Source: Flavobacterium lindanitolerans (GTDB lineage: Bacteria; Bacteroidota; Bacteroidia; Flavobacteriales; Flavobacteriaceae). From it: 64,000 nt of DNA. Position 1 is the first letter of the stretch; each line of letters begins with the position of its first letter. The position numbers and the translations under genes were made by a program. Location of the stretch: positions 1 to 64,000 of the forward strand of contig NZ_PJND01000010.1 of NCBI RefSeq assembly GCF_002846575.1, written 5' to 3'. This document shows, in pieces, positions 1-9,354 of this stretch. The notes below the pieces were generated by a model, which saw nothing but the letters and a program-made list of their open reading frames with translations, was not told the DNA's origin and did no database searches.

Positions 1-3000
1 GTAAAATCCATAGGGAATGGCGTGCCGGGATGCTGGGAAACGTAGTCGTCGATGTTAAGGTCTGCGGTGCTGCCTACCGTGGCCCCGCTGCCGTCGGTCC
101 AGACATAGGTGCCCGATCCCGAAGGGGTGGCCTTAAGCCAAAGCGTCTGCCCGGTGCATTCCCTGGCTATCGAAACCTCGGGACCTTCGGAAACCGTTAC
201 CGTGAAGCTGCCACTACCGCCAAGGCTGCACGCTGCCGCGTTCCCGTCTATATCGTAGGTCACAAGGTAGGTGCCAGGGGTACTCTGCGATAGCGAGATC
301 TCTCCAGTGCCCGTGTTGATGGACAGTCCGGCAGGCGCGCCGAAGCGACCTCCAGGGGTAAAGCCTGCCGAAAGGTTCGGCAACAGGTTAGCATCGTTCT
401 GGCAGACCGGCGTGTCGTAGGTAAAGCCAACCGTTGGCGTCGTGCCTGCATTGACCGTGATAGTCGCGGTATGTTCATCCCCGTCGGTACATGTACCTAT
501 GTTTTGCGCCAAGGTATATTTAATCTGGTGTGTTCCTACAGTAGCTCCGGCCAGATTAATTTCTCCAGTTGTTGGATTTACCGTAATCGTAGCAGAAGTA
601 AAAGTACCTCCCTGGGTGAATCCTGCCGGCAATACCGGTAAAGGATTCGTCCCTGAATTTGCACAAACATTCGTATAACTAAATGTTACTTGTGGAGTTT
701 GCAAAGCATTGATTGTAACATTTTCGGTATGGATTCCACCTGAGTTACAACCTGATTGTTCAACCTTATACGTAATCGTATAAACTCCGGCCGGGCTGCT
801 CCCCAAATTAATTTCTCCGGTTGTTGCATTAATAACCAAACCTCCGGTTGCCTCAAAAGTACCTCCCGTATAGAAGTCCTGAGCCAATGTAGGTAATGGA
901 TTTGTTCCTGCTTTGCAATAAGAAGGCTGGTAAGTAAATCCTGTTACCGGATTGATTCCATTTTCTAATACAATAGTTGCAGTAAATTGTCCATCATCAG
1001 TACAAGTTATGTTATCACCAACTAACGTATACGTAATTTGATGAGTGCCCGGAGTAACTCCAGCAAGGTTAATCTCTCCTGTTGTAGGGTTTATTGTAAG
1101 GGTATTAGAAGCAAATGACCCTCCGGAAGTAAATCCTGCTGGCAATACCGGCAAAGGATTCGTACCTGAATTTGTACAGGCATTAGTATAGCTAAATGCT
1201 ACTTGCGGAGTTTGCAAAGCATTGATTGTAATGCTTTCTGTATGGGTTCCTCCTACATTACAGCCTGATTGCGTAACAGTATATGTAATATCATATTCTC
1301 CGGCCGGGCTATTCGCCAAATCAATTTCTCCGGTTGTTGCATTAATAATTAAACCTCCGGTTGCTTCAAAAGTACCTCCTGTGTAGAAGTCCTGAGCCAG
1401 TGTTGGCAATGGATTAACTTCAGCCTTACAATACGAAGTCTGATAAGCAAATCCTGTTACAGGCACAATATTCTGGTCTATCTGAATCTGGAAAGTCTGA
1501 CTTCCTGCATTTATACATGCAGTTGCATTCGCGTCCAGATTATAGGTTATTGTATGAAGCCCGACAGTTGCCGTTGCCATATCTATTTCTCCAGTCTGTG
1601 CATTTACAGAAAGAGTCCCGGATGAAAATTCACCACCAGTAGTAAAGCCAGAAGGCAATTGCGGTAAAAGATTAGCATTGTTCGAACATACAGGAGTTTC
1701 GTAGGTAAAACCTACCGTTGGTGCCGTTCCTGAATTAATTGTGATGGTCACCTCATGGTTTCCGCCATCTATACATCCAACATTCCCTACAACATATTTT
1801 ACCGTATAGGTTCCTGCTGTACTTGCACTTAGGTCAATTTCTCCTGTTGTCGTATCAATTCCTAGTCCGTTTGGCGTCGCCTCAAAAGTTCCTCCTATTG
1901 CAAAGCCAGGATTTTTTGTGATTACCGGATTCGTTCCTAAAGTACAGTAAGTACCATTATCATAACTGAAGCCTACTTCTGCAGTAGTTCTTTCATTTAC
2001 TGTTACGGTTATTGCTACTCTAGGTCCTTCACAGCCGTTTACATCCACATTGCTTACGTAGTATGTTGTTGTTCCTACTGTAGTTGTTTCCAGAGTTGGA
2101 GCTGTTGTTGTTCCTGTTCCGCCTACTTCGTCTGTATACCATTTTAACGTATAGTTTTCTGTTGGTGTAGCTGCCAAAGGTTGTGCTACTGCGTTACGGC
2201 AGTATTCCACAGGAGTGACAACTGTTGGTACATCACTGAATCCGTTGTAAGTAACTGTTACGCTTTTCTCACAGTATCTTGTTTTCCATTTGAAAGTGTA
2301 TACCCCTGGTGTATTGAATCCTGAAATTGCTGTGGATTTGCTGTTCGGACTCGCAATAATCACTTGTGCCGGGTTGTTTTCGTCAGCTACCCATGTTCCA
2401 ACACCTTCTGCTTCAAGCTGCGTAGCTGTTTCATGGCATGCAAGTATAACAGGTTCTGTGTTTATGGCCGTATTGGCGACAATAGATACCGCATCCAAAA
2501 GATTACCTCCGGCATTGTCTTTCGATCTGAAAACAAAACGGGTTACGTTCTGTCCTGCAGGGACATTATAGGTTCCTTCATAGAAGTTCCATGTAAGTAT
2601 ACCCGGATGTTGTTCAAGCAATACGAATGGTCCCGAAGGTGGGCCTGCCAATAGTTCTAACGTAACGTTGCTGCCCCTTGTTGCATGGGCATAGCTGTAT
2701 TTGAACTGTGTAATCTCTGAACTGTCAAGATCCTGATAGATACCTCTCACATTGTCAAGTGTGGTCGGTGCAGGGTCAGGGGAAAGCGTTTGAACGACCT
2801 GTCCTCCTTCATAAGGCATGTAGCCGTCAATTCCTGTTGCATTTCCAAAGAAAAATTCGTCGTAAAGCGATGATGCCGTGTCTTCTATGGCATTGGTTCT
2901 CCAACCCGGAACTATATTCTGTGGAATGAAGTTACCCAATCCAAAATCTGCTTCCGGTCTTTCAAAACTGCCGTTCACAATATCTAAATTACAAAGATCC

Positions 3001-6000
3001 TGTGGCGTAGTAATACACACATCAAACGTACAGATATTTGGAGCCGTATCGTTCAGGGTCATCCTTACCTTATAGGTAGCTCCCGGTTCTACTTCAGCCC
3101 TATACGACATTACAATGGCATTATTGTATGTACAGGCTAGCTGTTCTAAAGATGTTCCATTGACTTTGTATAGTGTCAGGGTAATTTTTGGTGCCACCAC
3201 ATCTGGTGTATAGCCTTGCTGGTACCTTCCTTTTGCAGAGAAGTTACCCAATTCCAATACGTGTACTTTTGAAGCGGCAACAAATTCAAACCAGATGTCT
3301 CCATTGTTAACTCCTGTACAGGCCATAGCTTCGGTTGAAGCCGTTGCTCCTATAAAGCTTGCTTTGGTAGCAGGCTGCTCACAGGATGTGCCTGCATTTA
3401 CAGGTACCACCACTGCTTTGGAAGCATCGTCATTTCTAACAAATTTGTGAGGTCCCGACCAGTAGCTGGTGTTATTCGTGCCACAGACAGCCCTTACAAA
3501 GAATTCATAAGTTCCTGCTTTCAAATCTGCAAAATCAGAAGCCTGCGGCGTATAGGAATTAGTGCTTACAAGCGTTCCGGACTGTGGCAAGGTATTGTTA
3601 TCCATTGGCTGTACGGCTACTTCCCATTGGGTTTCACTGCCTCCTGCCGTCCAGGAAAGTACTCCCGTAGAGTTTACCGTTAAGTTGGTTGGTTGCGGAC
3701 AAGTAACCGGTCCGCATGTTGCTACTCCCGTATAAATTCTCGAGTCAGATAGTCCTATGCCTCCAATCCATACCTCATTTCCTGAGTCATCCTTAATTTG
3801 TACACGCGCAGTAGTAAACTGCCACTCATTTCCTGCATCATTCCATAACGAAAATTCCACTCCCGTACATAAGAATACCGTAAAATCTACCGGAGGAGGA
3901 ACCTGACCAAAAGGTCCGGATGGAAAGACCATACTTTGGACTATTACTCCGTTCTGTACCAGATTTATTCCACCACCAACTCCTGATGAAGTACCGCCAC
4001 TTAGGGTAATCGTATATTCACAAAGGTTTTCAAAACTGCATCTTGTAGTGAATTCAAATGGCCCTACCCATTCGCTGTCTTGTGAAGCGCTACAAACCGC
4101 CCTTACGTAATATTCGTATCGTATGGCAGGCGTAAGGCCCGTCACGGTGTATGGATTCGTTGTCGTATTGTGCAGGTATTGCGCATCGCCATCTCCAACA
4201 GGAGCAGGCAATTCTGCCGGCTGTACGTAAACGTCCCATGAAGTTTCTGTTCCGTTTGCATCCCATGAAATTTTGGCCGATGTATCGATAATATCAGTTA
4301 CTGCAAGATTATTAGGAACAGGGCATGTTGGTATGTCTTCTATGACTACCTTATCTATCACTAATAATTGTCCTCTATAACCCCATGCATTAGGAGTTTT
4401 TTGTGGGATATGCCAAGCTATATTGATATCTCCTGTAACACCTGCAGGAAGGTTGATTACTTTTTCCTTCCATTCCGAATTGTTCAAAGGCGGTACACTT
4501 TCATAACTGACATCATATAATATAGTTGTGAATTGACTAAGTTCATTTCCGTTTGTAGACAATTTTACTGTAAGATCTTCCTTGAAATCTTCGCCCCAAA
4601 GTACCCTGTAGTAGTAGCGCAGGCGCTGGCCTGGCCTTACGGTTATGGTTGGTGAAATCAACCAGTCGTCATTATTACCGTTAGAACCCGTAAATATCAT
4701 TGCCGCATGCTCCCCTTCGTATGGATTTAGCGTGTTATTCAGGTTCCATGCAAAAGTATCACTATTACGATTGACAACTCTCCAACATTCTTCTGATATG
4801 GATCCGGGATCGAATGTCTCAACAAACGGTGTCGTAAAGGCATTACATAATGTGGTGAATTTGAAAGGCCCTACCCATTGGCTCTGTTCTGAAGCACTGC
4901 AATAGGCTCTTACATAATATTCGTATTGTGTGTTTGGTTGTAGCATTGTCCCTGTAGCATAAGCCGTATTGGTGCTTGTCAGCTGGCCATTTCCGGTAGG
5001 GATTCCCGAACCTGCATTCTGTACCACGACCTGCCATTGGGTTTCCAGATATCCTTTGGTCCAGGACAGTACGGCCGAGGTTTGCGTAATATTAGCAGCC
5101 TTAAGTTCAGATGGATTCGGACATGCCGGAGCATCTTCAACCTTCACATCATCAATCTGTAAAACGGACGTACCTCCGGCTGTCGAAAAGGATGGCGGTA
5201 CCCTAAAGGCAATATAAACCGGTCCGTTGGCATTGATATAAAGTGATTTCTCAATAAAATCGGTATTGGTAAAATCCATCAGCGGCATGATGACGCTGAA
5301 GCTTGCCGGATTCCTATCTGTAGTAGACATCAGGACTTCCACCCCAAATCTAGGATTTGGGAACATAGCTCCCAAAGCTGCTCTATATTTGAATTTTAAG
5401 GTTTTTGTCCCTACTACATTGATAGCAGGAGAAATGAGCCAGTCGTTGTAGGACGCTGTAGGAAAAGGAAAAGTCCTGCCCTGAATTGCCGCAAACGTAG
5501 GATCTAAACGCCAAGTAGTTCCATCAGCATTCGCATCCGTAATGGTCCAACATGATCTGTGATTGTTCACATCTGCAGTATCAAAATTCTCATGGAAAGG
5601 CGTATCAAAAACACCACAAACCGTTGTAAAATAGAATGGTCCTACCCAATTGCTCTGCTGTGTGGACGAGCAGTAGGCTCTTACATAATATTCGTATTGG
5701 GTGGCATGGGTTAGCTGGTCTGCTGTATATTGAGGTGTATTGACAAGCACTCCGCTTCCTGTTGGAATACCTGTATCCTTGCGCTGTACTACAACCTGCC
5801 ATTGCGATTCCGTATCTCCTGCAGTCCATGACAATTGGGCTTGCGAGGTAGTAACATTGTTCGCCGCAAGTGCTAACGGGTCAGGACATGCCGGTTTGTC
5901 TTCAATAAACACATCGTCAATTGAGATTCTGGTTGCAGTATGCCCTGAGCCGGGAACGACAACCCATGCAATATTTACATTGCCTGTTATGTTCGCCGGA

Positions 6001-8051
6001 ATATTGATTATTTTCTCTTGCCAGGCCGTATTCGTAATTGGTGTATCCGGAAGTAGTACTGTTGTAAAGTTATCTGCTCCTACACCTGTAGTCGAAATTT
6101 TAATTCCATAACTGGCAACTCCACTGGTCACCTGATGCTTGTATCGTAGTCGTTTCTGAGTTCCGTTGAAATTAATCTGTGGAGAAACAAACATATCATT
6201 ATTATTATTTTGGAAGGTATTTGTCTGCATAGTAGCATAACCTGCCAAATAAGACCATCTTTGTCCATCTCTGTTCACATCAATAGCTGTCCAGCATGGT
6301 TCTGAAACTGTTGCCGATGTTCCATTAAATGCTGTAGAGTAAGGCGTATTAAAAACGGCACATTGTGTCGTAAATCGATACGGTATTCCCCATTCTCCTG
6401 TTGTAGCTCCACATACGGATCGAACATACAGGTCATACGATTGACCGGCTGCCAATCCTGTATTGATTAAATTATCAATATTGGTATTGGTAATTGTTCC
6501 GGGACCTGTTGGAACACCCGCTCCTGCAGGCTGTACCACATATTCCCATGAGCTTGCCAGATTGGCCACATTATCCCAGGAAAATGTAACACTATTCTGA
6601 AGTAGGTTTTTATAGGTGAATACACCCGGTGCCCCACAGCTTGAAAAACTCAATTCAAAATTAAAGCAGATACTTGTTGATGCGGCTAATGTTGACGAAA
6701 TGACAATTATATAGGTATGACCTGCCTGAACATATAAATTAGTTATATATTTTGGCACACTCGTAGCTGTTGTATTTAATCCTGCAAGGCAACTCACCCC
6801 TACAGTACTACAATTGTCATAAACAAATACGCCAGTAATAGCATTACCAAAACATCCGGAACCCGGTGAAGACGGAAGCGTCATCTGTTTGATATTCAGC
6901 AATCCGTTTTGTGTAGGCGTATAAGAGAAAAAGGCTTTGGCTCCATTCAGAAAATTACCCGTAACCCCTGCTGGGAGACACCCCGAACCCTGAGTCGTAT
7001 AGCTCGTCGGGTTGTCTGCAAAAAGGTTAAGGTTGCTCGACAGAACATAAGGTGTCGTAGTCACCGGAATTACGATTGGAGAAGCGCATGACAATCCCAT
7101 TTTTTTTGTCCTGAATGGAAAGGGTCCTGCCCATTCGCTCGCCGTATCGGCATCACATACCGTTTTGATATATACGTCATAAGCGGTATCCGCATCAAGC
7201 GAACCCGCTGCATAAGAATTCTGTACGCTGATGCCCGTAGCTGCCGGTGCCGTTCCCTGCGTTACAACCTGAATCTGAAAATCAAATGCCGTTGGGTGTG
7301 TCCAGGCTAGGTTGGCACCACTTGACGTGATATTGTTTGCTGAAAAATTAGTCTGACTTACTTTCTGGCAGGATTCCATAACCCTGATGTTGTCCAGAAA
7401 CCAGGCATCTCCGCTTGGCGACGCACCGGCTTGGGTGTTGATGACCACAAACGCGATATGGACATTCAGTCCGACTGGAATGTTTGAAGGGATAGGGACT
7501 ATCTTTTCTTCATAGGCCGTCTGCGAACCCACATTAAGGTCTGCTTCTGTCCAGGACTTTAATATTACGGTATATCCTGCCGGGTCTGTCTGTCCTGCTG
7601 TAGACATCCTGATTTGGTAGATGGCCCCGTTATTGGCACTGGTTGCCTGTTTTGAATAAAAGCGGATTTCCCCATTCTGAGGAATCGGGACAATAGGCGT
7701 TGCCAGAAAATACTGTGCGGTATTTCCGGCACCAATGTTTTCTGCACCTGGATTCAGAAAGGCAGCACCGGTTCCTCTGTAACTGTCAGGAGAAATTCCC
7801 CAGTTCAGGGTTCCAACATTATTTCTAAAGGATGCCCATGTAGCGGGAATACCGCTTTCAAATGTTTCCAAAGCCATTTGCGCATGGGCGCTGATGGAAA
7901 TGAAAAGCAAAAACAAGGGGATGACAATTCTTTTCCTGACACATTTATGTATCAGTCTGTCATGAATTGTTGAGAATCGATAAAAACAGGTCAGTAAGAG
8001 CCTGCCCATTATCGAAGCAAATGGTAATTCTTTTCTCATAAAGTCATACAT
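1..8051 (-). CDS. Giant secreted multidomain adhesin-like protein, 3' end outside window
   Basis: An uninterrupted minus-strand frame runs from an ATG at 8051 (or 8039) to the window edge, 2683 codons without a stop. Visible order: a basic leader ending in a hydrophobic segment and AHAQ (residues 35-54), a cleaved-adhesin/choice-of-anchor-J module (about 60-220), then alternating fibronectin III domains and three more modules of the type CWxxxDxNxDG...W...DDWLISP (about 560-1235), further FN3 domains, a DUF642-like module with NGSFERPE (about 1690-1865), an Ig-like domain (about 1940-2020), and seven tandem 85-residue repeats. Such proteins in this family are exported by Sec and the T9SS and often end in a gliding-motility-associated C-terminal domain. 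That end is not visible here, so T9SS export is inferred. A role in surface adhesion is likely but unproven. Confidence 0.9.
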   Translation of the reverse strand, partial: MYDFMRKELPFASIMGRLLLTCFYRFSTIHDRLIHKCVRKRIVIPLFLLFISISAHAQMALETFESGIPATWASFRNNVGTLNWGISPDSYRGTGAAFLNPGAENIGAGNTAQYFLATPIVPIPQNGEIRFYSKQATSANNGAIYQIRMSTAGQTDPAGYTVILKSWTEADLNVGSQTAYEEKIVPIPSNIPVGLNVHIAFVVINTQAGASPSGDAWFLDNIRVMESCQKVSQTNFSANNITSSGANLAWTHPTAFDFQIQVVTQGTAPAATGISVQNSYAAGSLDADTAYDVYIKTVCDADTASEWAGPFPFRTKKMGLSCASPIVIPVTTTPYVLSSNLNLFADNPTSYTTQGSGCLPAGVTGNFLNGAKAFFSYTPTQNGLLNIKQMTLPSSPGSGCFGNAITGVFVYDNCSTVGVSCLAGLNTTATSVPKYITNLYVQAGHTYIIVISSTLAASTSICFNFELSFSSCGAPGVFTYKNLLQNSVTFSWDNVANLASSWEYVVQPAGAGVPTGPGTITNTNIDNLINTGLAAGQSYDLYVRSVCGATTGEWGIPYRFTTQCAVFNTPYSTAFNGTSATVSEPCWTAIDVNRDGQRWSYLAGYATMQTNTFQNNNNDMFVSPQINFNGTQKRLRYKHQVTSGVASYGIKISTTGVGADNFTTVLLPDTPITNTAWQEKIINIPANITGNVNIAWVVVPGSGHTATRISIDDVFIEDKPACPDPLALAANNVTTSQAQLSWTAGDTESQWQVVVQRKDTGIPTGSGVLVNTPQYTADQLTHATQYEYYVRAYCSSTQQSNWVGPFYFTTVCGVFDTPFHENFDTADVNNHRSCWTITDANADGTTWRLDPTFAAIQGRTFPFPTASYNDWLISPAINVVGTKTLKFKYRAALGAMFPNPRFGVEVLMSTTDRNPASFSVIMPLMDFTNTDFIEKSLYINANGPVYIAFRVPPSFSTAGGTSVLQIDDVKVEDAPACPNPSELKAANITQTSAVLSWTKGYLETQWQVVVQNAGSGIPTGNGQLTSTNTAYATGTMLQPNTQYEYYVRAYCSASEQSQWVGPFKFTTLCNAFTTPFVETFDPGSISEECWRVVNRNSDTFAWNLNNTLNPYEGEHAAMIFTGSNGNNDDWLISPTITVRPGQRLRYYYRVLWGEDFKEDLTVKLSTNGNELSQFTTILYDVSYESVPPLNNSEWKEKVINLPAGVTGDINIAWHIPQKTPNAWGYRGQLLVIDKVVIEDIPTCPVPNNLAVTDIIDTSAKISWDANGTETSWDVYVQPAELPAPVGDGDAQYLHNTTTNPYTVTGLTPAIRYEYYVRAVCSASQDSEWVGPFEFTTRCSFENLCEYTITLSGGTSSGVGGGINLVQNGVIVQSMVFPSGPFGQVPPPVDFTVFLCTGVEFSLWNDAGNEWQFTTARVQIKDDSGNEVWIGGIGLSDSRIYTGVATCGPVTCPQPTNLTVNSTGVLSWTAGGSETQWEVAVQPMDNNTLPQSGTLVSTNSYTPQASDFADLKAGTYEFFVRAVCGTNNTSYWSGPHKFVRNDDASKAVVVPVNAGTSCEQPATKASFIGATASTEAMACTGVNNGDIWFEFVAASKVHVLELGNFSAKGRYQQGYTPDVVAPKITLTLYKVNGTSLEQLACTYNNAIVMSYRAEVEPGATYKVRMTLNDTAPNICTFDVCITTPQDLCNLDIVNGSFERPEADFGLGNFIPQNIVPGWRTNAIEDTASSLYDEFFFGNATGIDGYMPYEGGQVVQTLSPDPAPTTLDNVRGIYQDLDSSEITQFKYSYAHATRGSNVTLELLAGPPSGPFVLLEQHPGILTWNFYEGTYNVPAGQNVTRFVFRSKDNAGGNLLDAVSIVANTAINTEPVILACHETATQLEAEGVGTWVADENNPAQVIIASPNSKSTAISGFNTPGVYTFKWKTRYCEKSVTVTYNGFSDVPTVVTPVEYCRNAVAQPLAATPTENYTLKWYTDEVGGTGTTTAPTLETTTVGTTTYYVSNVDVNGCEGPRVAITVTVNERTTAEVGFSYDNGTYCTLGTNPVITKNPGFAIGGTFEATPNGLGIDTTTGEIDLSASTAGTYTVKYVVGNVGCIDGGNHEVTITINSGTAPTVGFTYETPVCSNNANLLPQLPSGFTTGGEFSSGTLSVNAQTGEIDMATATVGLHTITYNLDANATACINAGSQTFQIQIDQNIVPVTGFAYQTSYCKAEVNPLPTLAQDFYTGGTFEATGGLIINATTGEIDLANSPAGEYDITYTVTQSGCNVGGTHTESITINALQTPQVAFSYTNACTNSGTNPLPVLPAGFTSGGSFASNTLTINPTTGEINLAGVTPGTHQITYTLVGDNITCTDDGQFTATIVLENGINPVTGFTYQPSYCKAGTNPLPTLAQDFYTGGTFEATGGLVINATTGEINLGSSPAGVYTITYKVEQSGCNSGGIHTENVTINALQTPQVTFSYTNVCANSGTNPLPVLPAGFTQGGTFTSATITVNPTTGEINLAGATVGTHQIKYTLAQNIGTCTDGDEHTATITVNAGTTPTVGFTYDTPVCQNDANLLPNLSAGFTPGGRFGAPAGLSINTGTGEISLSQSTPGTYLVTYDIDGNAAACSLGGSGSFTVTVSEGPEVSIARECTGQTLWLKATPSGSGTYVWTDGSGATVGSTADLNIDDYVSQHPGTPFPMDF
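185..1990 (-). repeat. Seven tandem Ig-like repeat units inside the adhesin
   Basis: Seven units of about 85 codons share the plan P-x-V-x-F-x-Y, C, NPLP or NLLP, GG-x-F, TGEI-x-L, G-x-Y/H-x-I-x-Y, C. Units sit near 1726-1990, 1476-1725, 1214-1475, 955-1213, 703-954, 441-702 and 185-440. The pair 955-1475 is a close copy of the pair 441-954, with a period of 513 bp measured from a shared block at 694 and 1207. Each unit has two cysteines that could form one disulfide. The copies suggest expansion by duplication or unequal recombination. Confidence 0.85.
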
Positions 8052-8199
8052 TTTTCAGTTAGTGTTTCGTCATAAAAATAGAAACTACTACTAACCTTTT
8101 TTAAAGTATGCCTTTACTATTTACTGAAATTTGAAAATCTAAATATTATGTTAAAATATTAAAAATCAAACCATTACCTCTTAAATAAAACAAAAAAAA

Positions 8200-9354
8200 T
8201 CAATTGGGTTTTTCTCTGTTATTTTGGAGATTTTCAATAATATCATTTAATTTTAATATATTTTTTTCACTTTTCTTAATTAATACATAGAAAAATATAA
8301 CAACCACAATTATTAAGATTAAAGTTGTTAGGATGTAATAATTGTATTTAGAAATTTCCGTTTTAAGATTTTTATTTTGAGTTTTATAGCCTTCATTAAT
8401 CAAGTTATTGATTGATTTTCTTTCGGACTCTTTTACCTTCAATTGAGTTTCCAAAAAGCGGGCATGAAATTTTTCATAATTGCTCCAATCATTCACCGCC
8501 AGGTAATTTTCCAAAAGACCATTATAAATACCTCGGTTTAAAACAAGATCGCCCACACTATTTGAAACAGCCAATGCTTCTTCTAGTTCTTTTATGGCGT
8601 CACGATATCTTCCTTCTAACGTATAAACTTCTGCCAAACCTTTTTGGGCAAATGCCTGAAGACTGCTGGCATGGATTCCTTTCGTAATTTCGATGGCTTC
8701 AAAAAAACTTTTCTTTGCCGATTCATAATCCGATAAAAGAATATAGCAATTGCCTTTATTATAAAGTGCAATACTTATGTTGGTCTTTACCATGGTATTA
8801 TCTACTCTGGCGAGTTCTGCTATTCCTTTGTTAAAAAAATTGATTGCTATATCGCAGTTTAGTTTTTCCTTATAGATAAATCCTCTCACTATATGATTCC
8901 TTCCCAAATGATACATCACAGAGTCTTTTACAGGATAGGCCATACAGAGTTTTTCTGCCTCATTAAGGTATTGTATGGCTTCATCATATATTTTCATCTG
9001 CTGATATTGAATTCCCATTTTATTGGCAATCTTAATCTTTAGAATCGGGTCATCTATATGGTTGGAGAGCTTATTGGCCATGATGACATATTCCAGCGAT
9101 TTTTGGTAGTCCCTTTTTACCGAATAAGCATCAGCAACAAGCATAAGCCCCCTAATTTTAATCTGGGCATCATCCTTAGCGTTGGCAATAATATACTTGC
9201 CCGCCTCTATTGCTTTTTCAGGCTTTTCATAAATTTCCATACCGCTGGCCCTGATAATGCTATCCGCCTTCTTCATGGATTGCGCAAAAGAGGCATTGCC
9301 GAAGAGCATGACAAAACCTAAAAAAGCTGAGAAAAAATAGCGATTATACTGCAT
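8200..9354 (-). CDS. TPR-repeat membrane protein, paralogue of the neighbouring regulator without its HTH
   Basis: The 384-residue protein has a signal peptide ending in SFAQ, helical TPR-like repeats over about residues 40-320, and one membrane helix at about 339-361 followed by a short charged tail. This is the architecture of the upstream gene at 9344-10939, except that the AraC DNA-binding domain is missing. It begins inside the upstream gene (11-bp overlap), so the two are very likely co-transcribed and translationally coupled. It could be a partner or modulator of the full-length regulator. That is inference. No terminator hairpin is evident downstream. Confidence 0.85.
   Translation of the reverse strand: MQYNRYFFSAFLGFVMLFGNASFAQSMKKADSIIRASGMEIYEKPEKAIEAGKYIIANAKDDAQIKIRGLMLVADAYSVKRDYQKSLEYVIMANKLSNHIDDPILKIKIANKMGIQYQQMKIYDEAIQYLNEAEKLCMAYPVKDSVMYHLGRNHIVRGFIYKEKLNCDIAINFFNKGIAELARVDNTMVKTNISIALYNKGNCYILLSDYESAKKSFFEAIEITKGIHASSLQAFAQKGLAEVYTLEGRYRDAIKELEEALAVSNSVGDLVLNRGIYNGLLENYLAVNDWSNYEKFHARFLETQLKVKESERKSINNLINEGYKTQNKNLKTEISKYNYYILTTLILIIVVVIFFYVLIKKSEKNILKLNDIIENLQNNREKPN

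Noticed and set aside
30..478. Open frames on both strands at the left edge
   Set aside because: They are shadows caused by the GC-rich segment inside the adhesin gene. The adhesin frame itself continues and carries recognisable repeats.
5740..6111. Plus-strand frame of 123 codons
   Set aside because: Antisense to the adhesin FN3 and anchor-J modules, with no start context or family resemblance.
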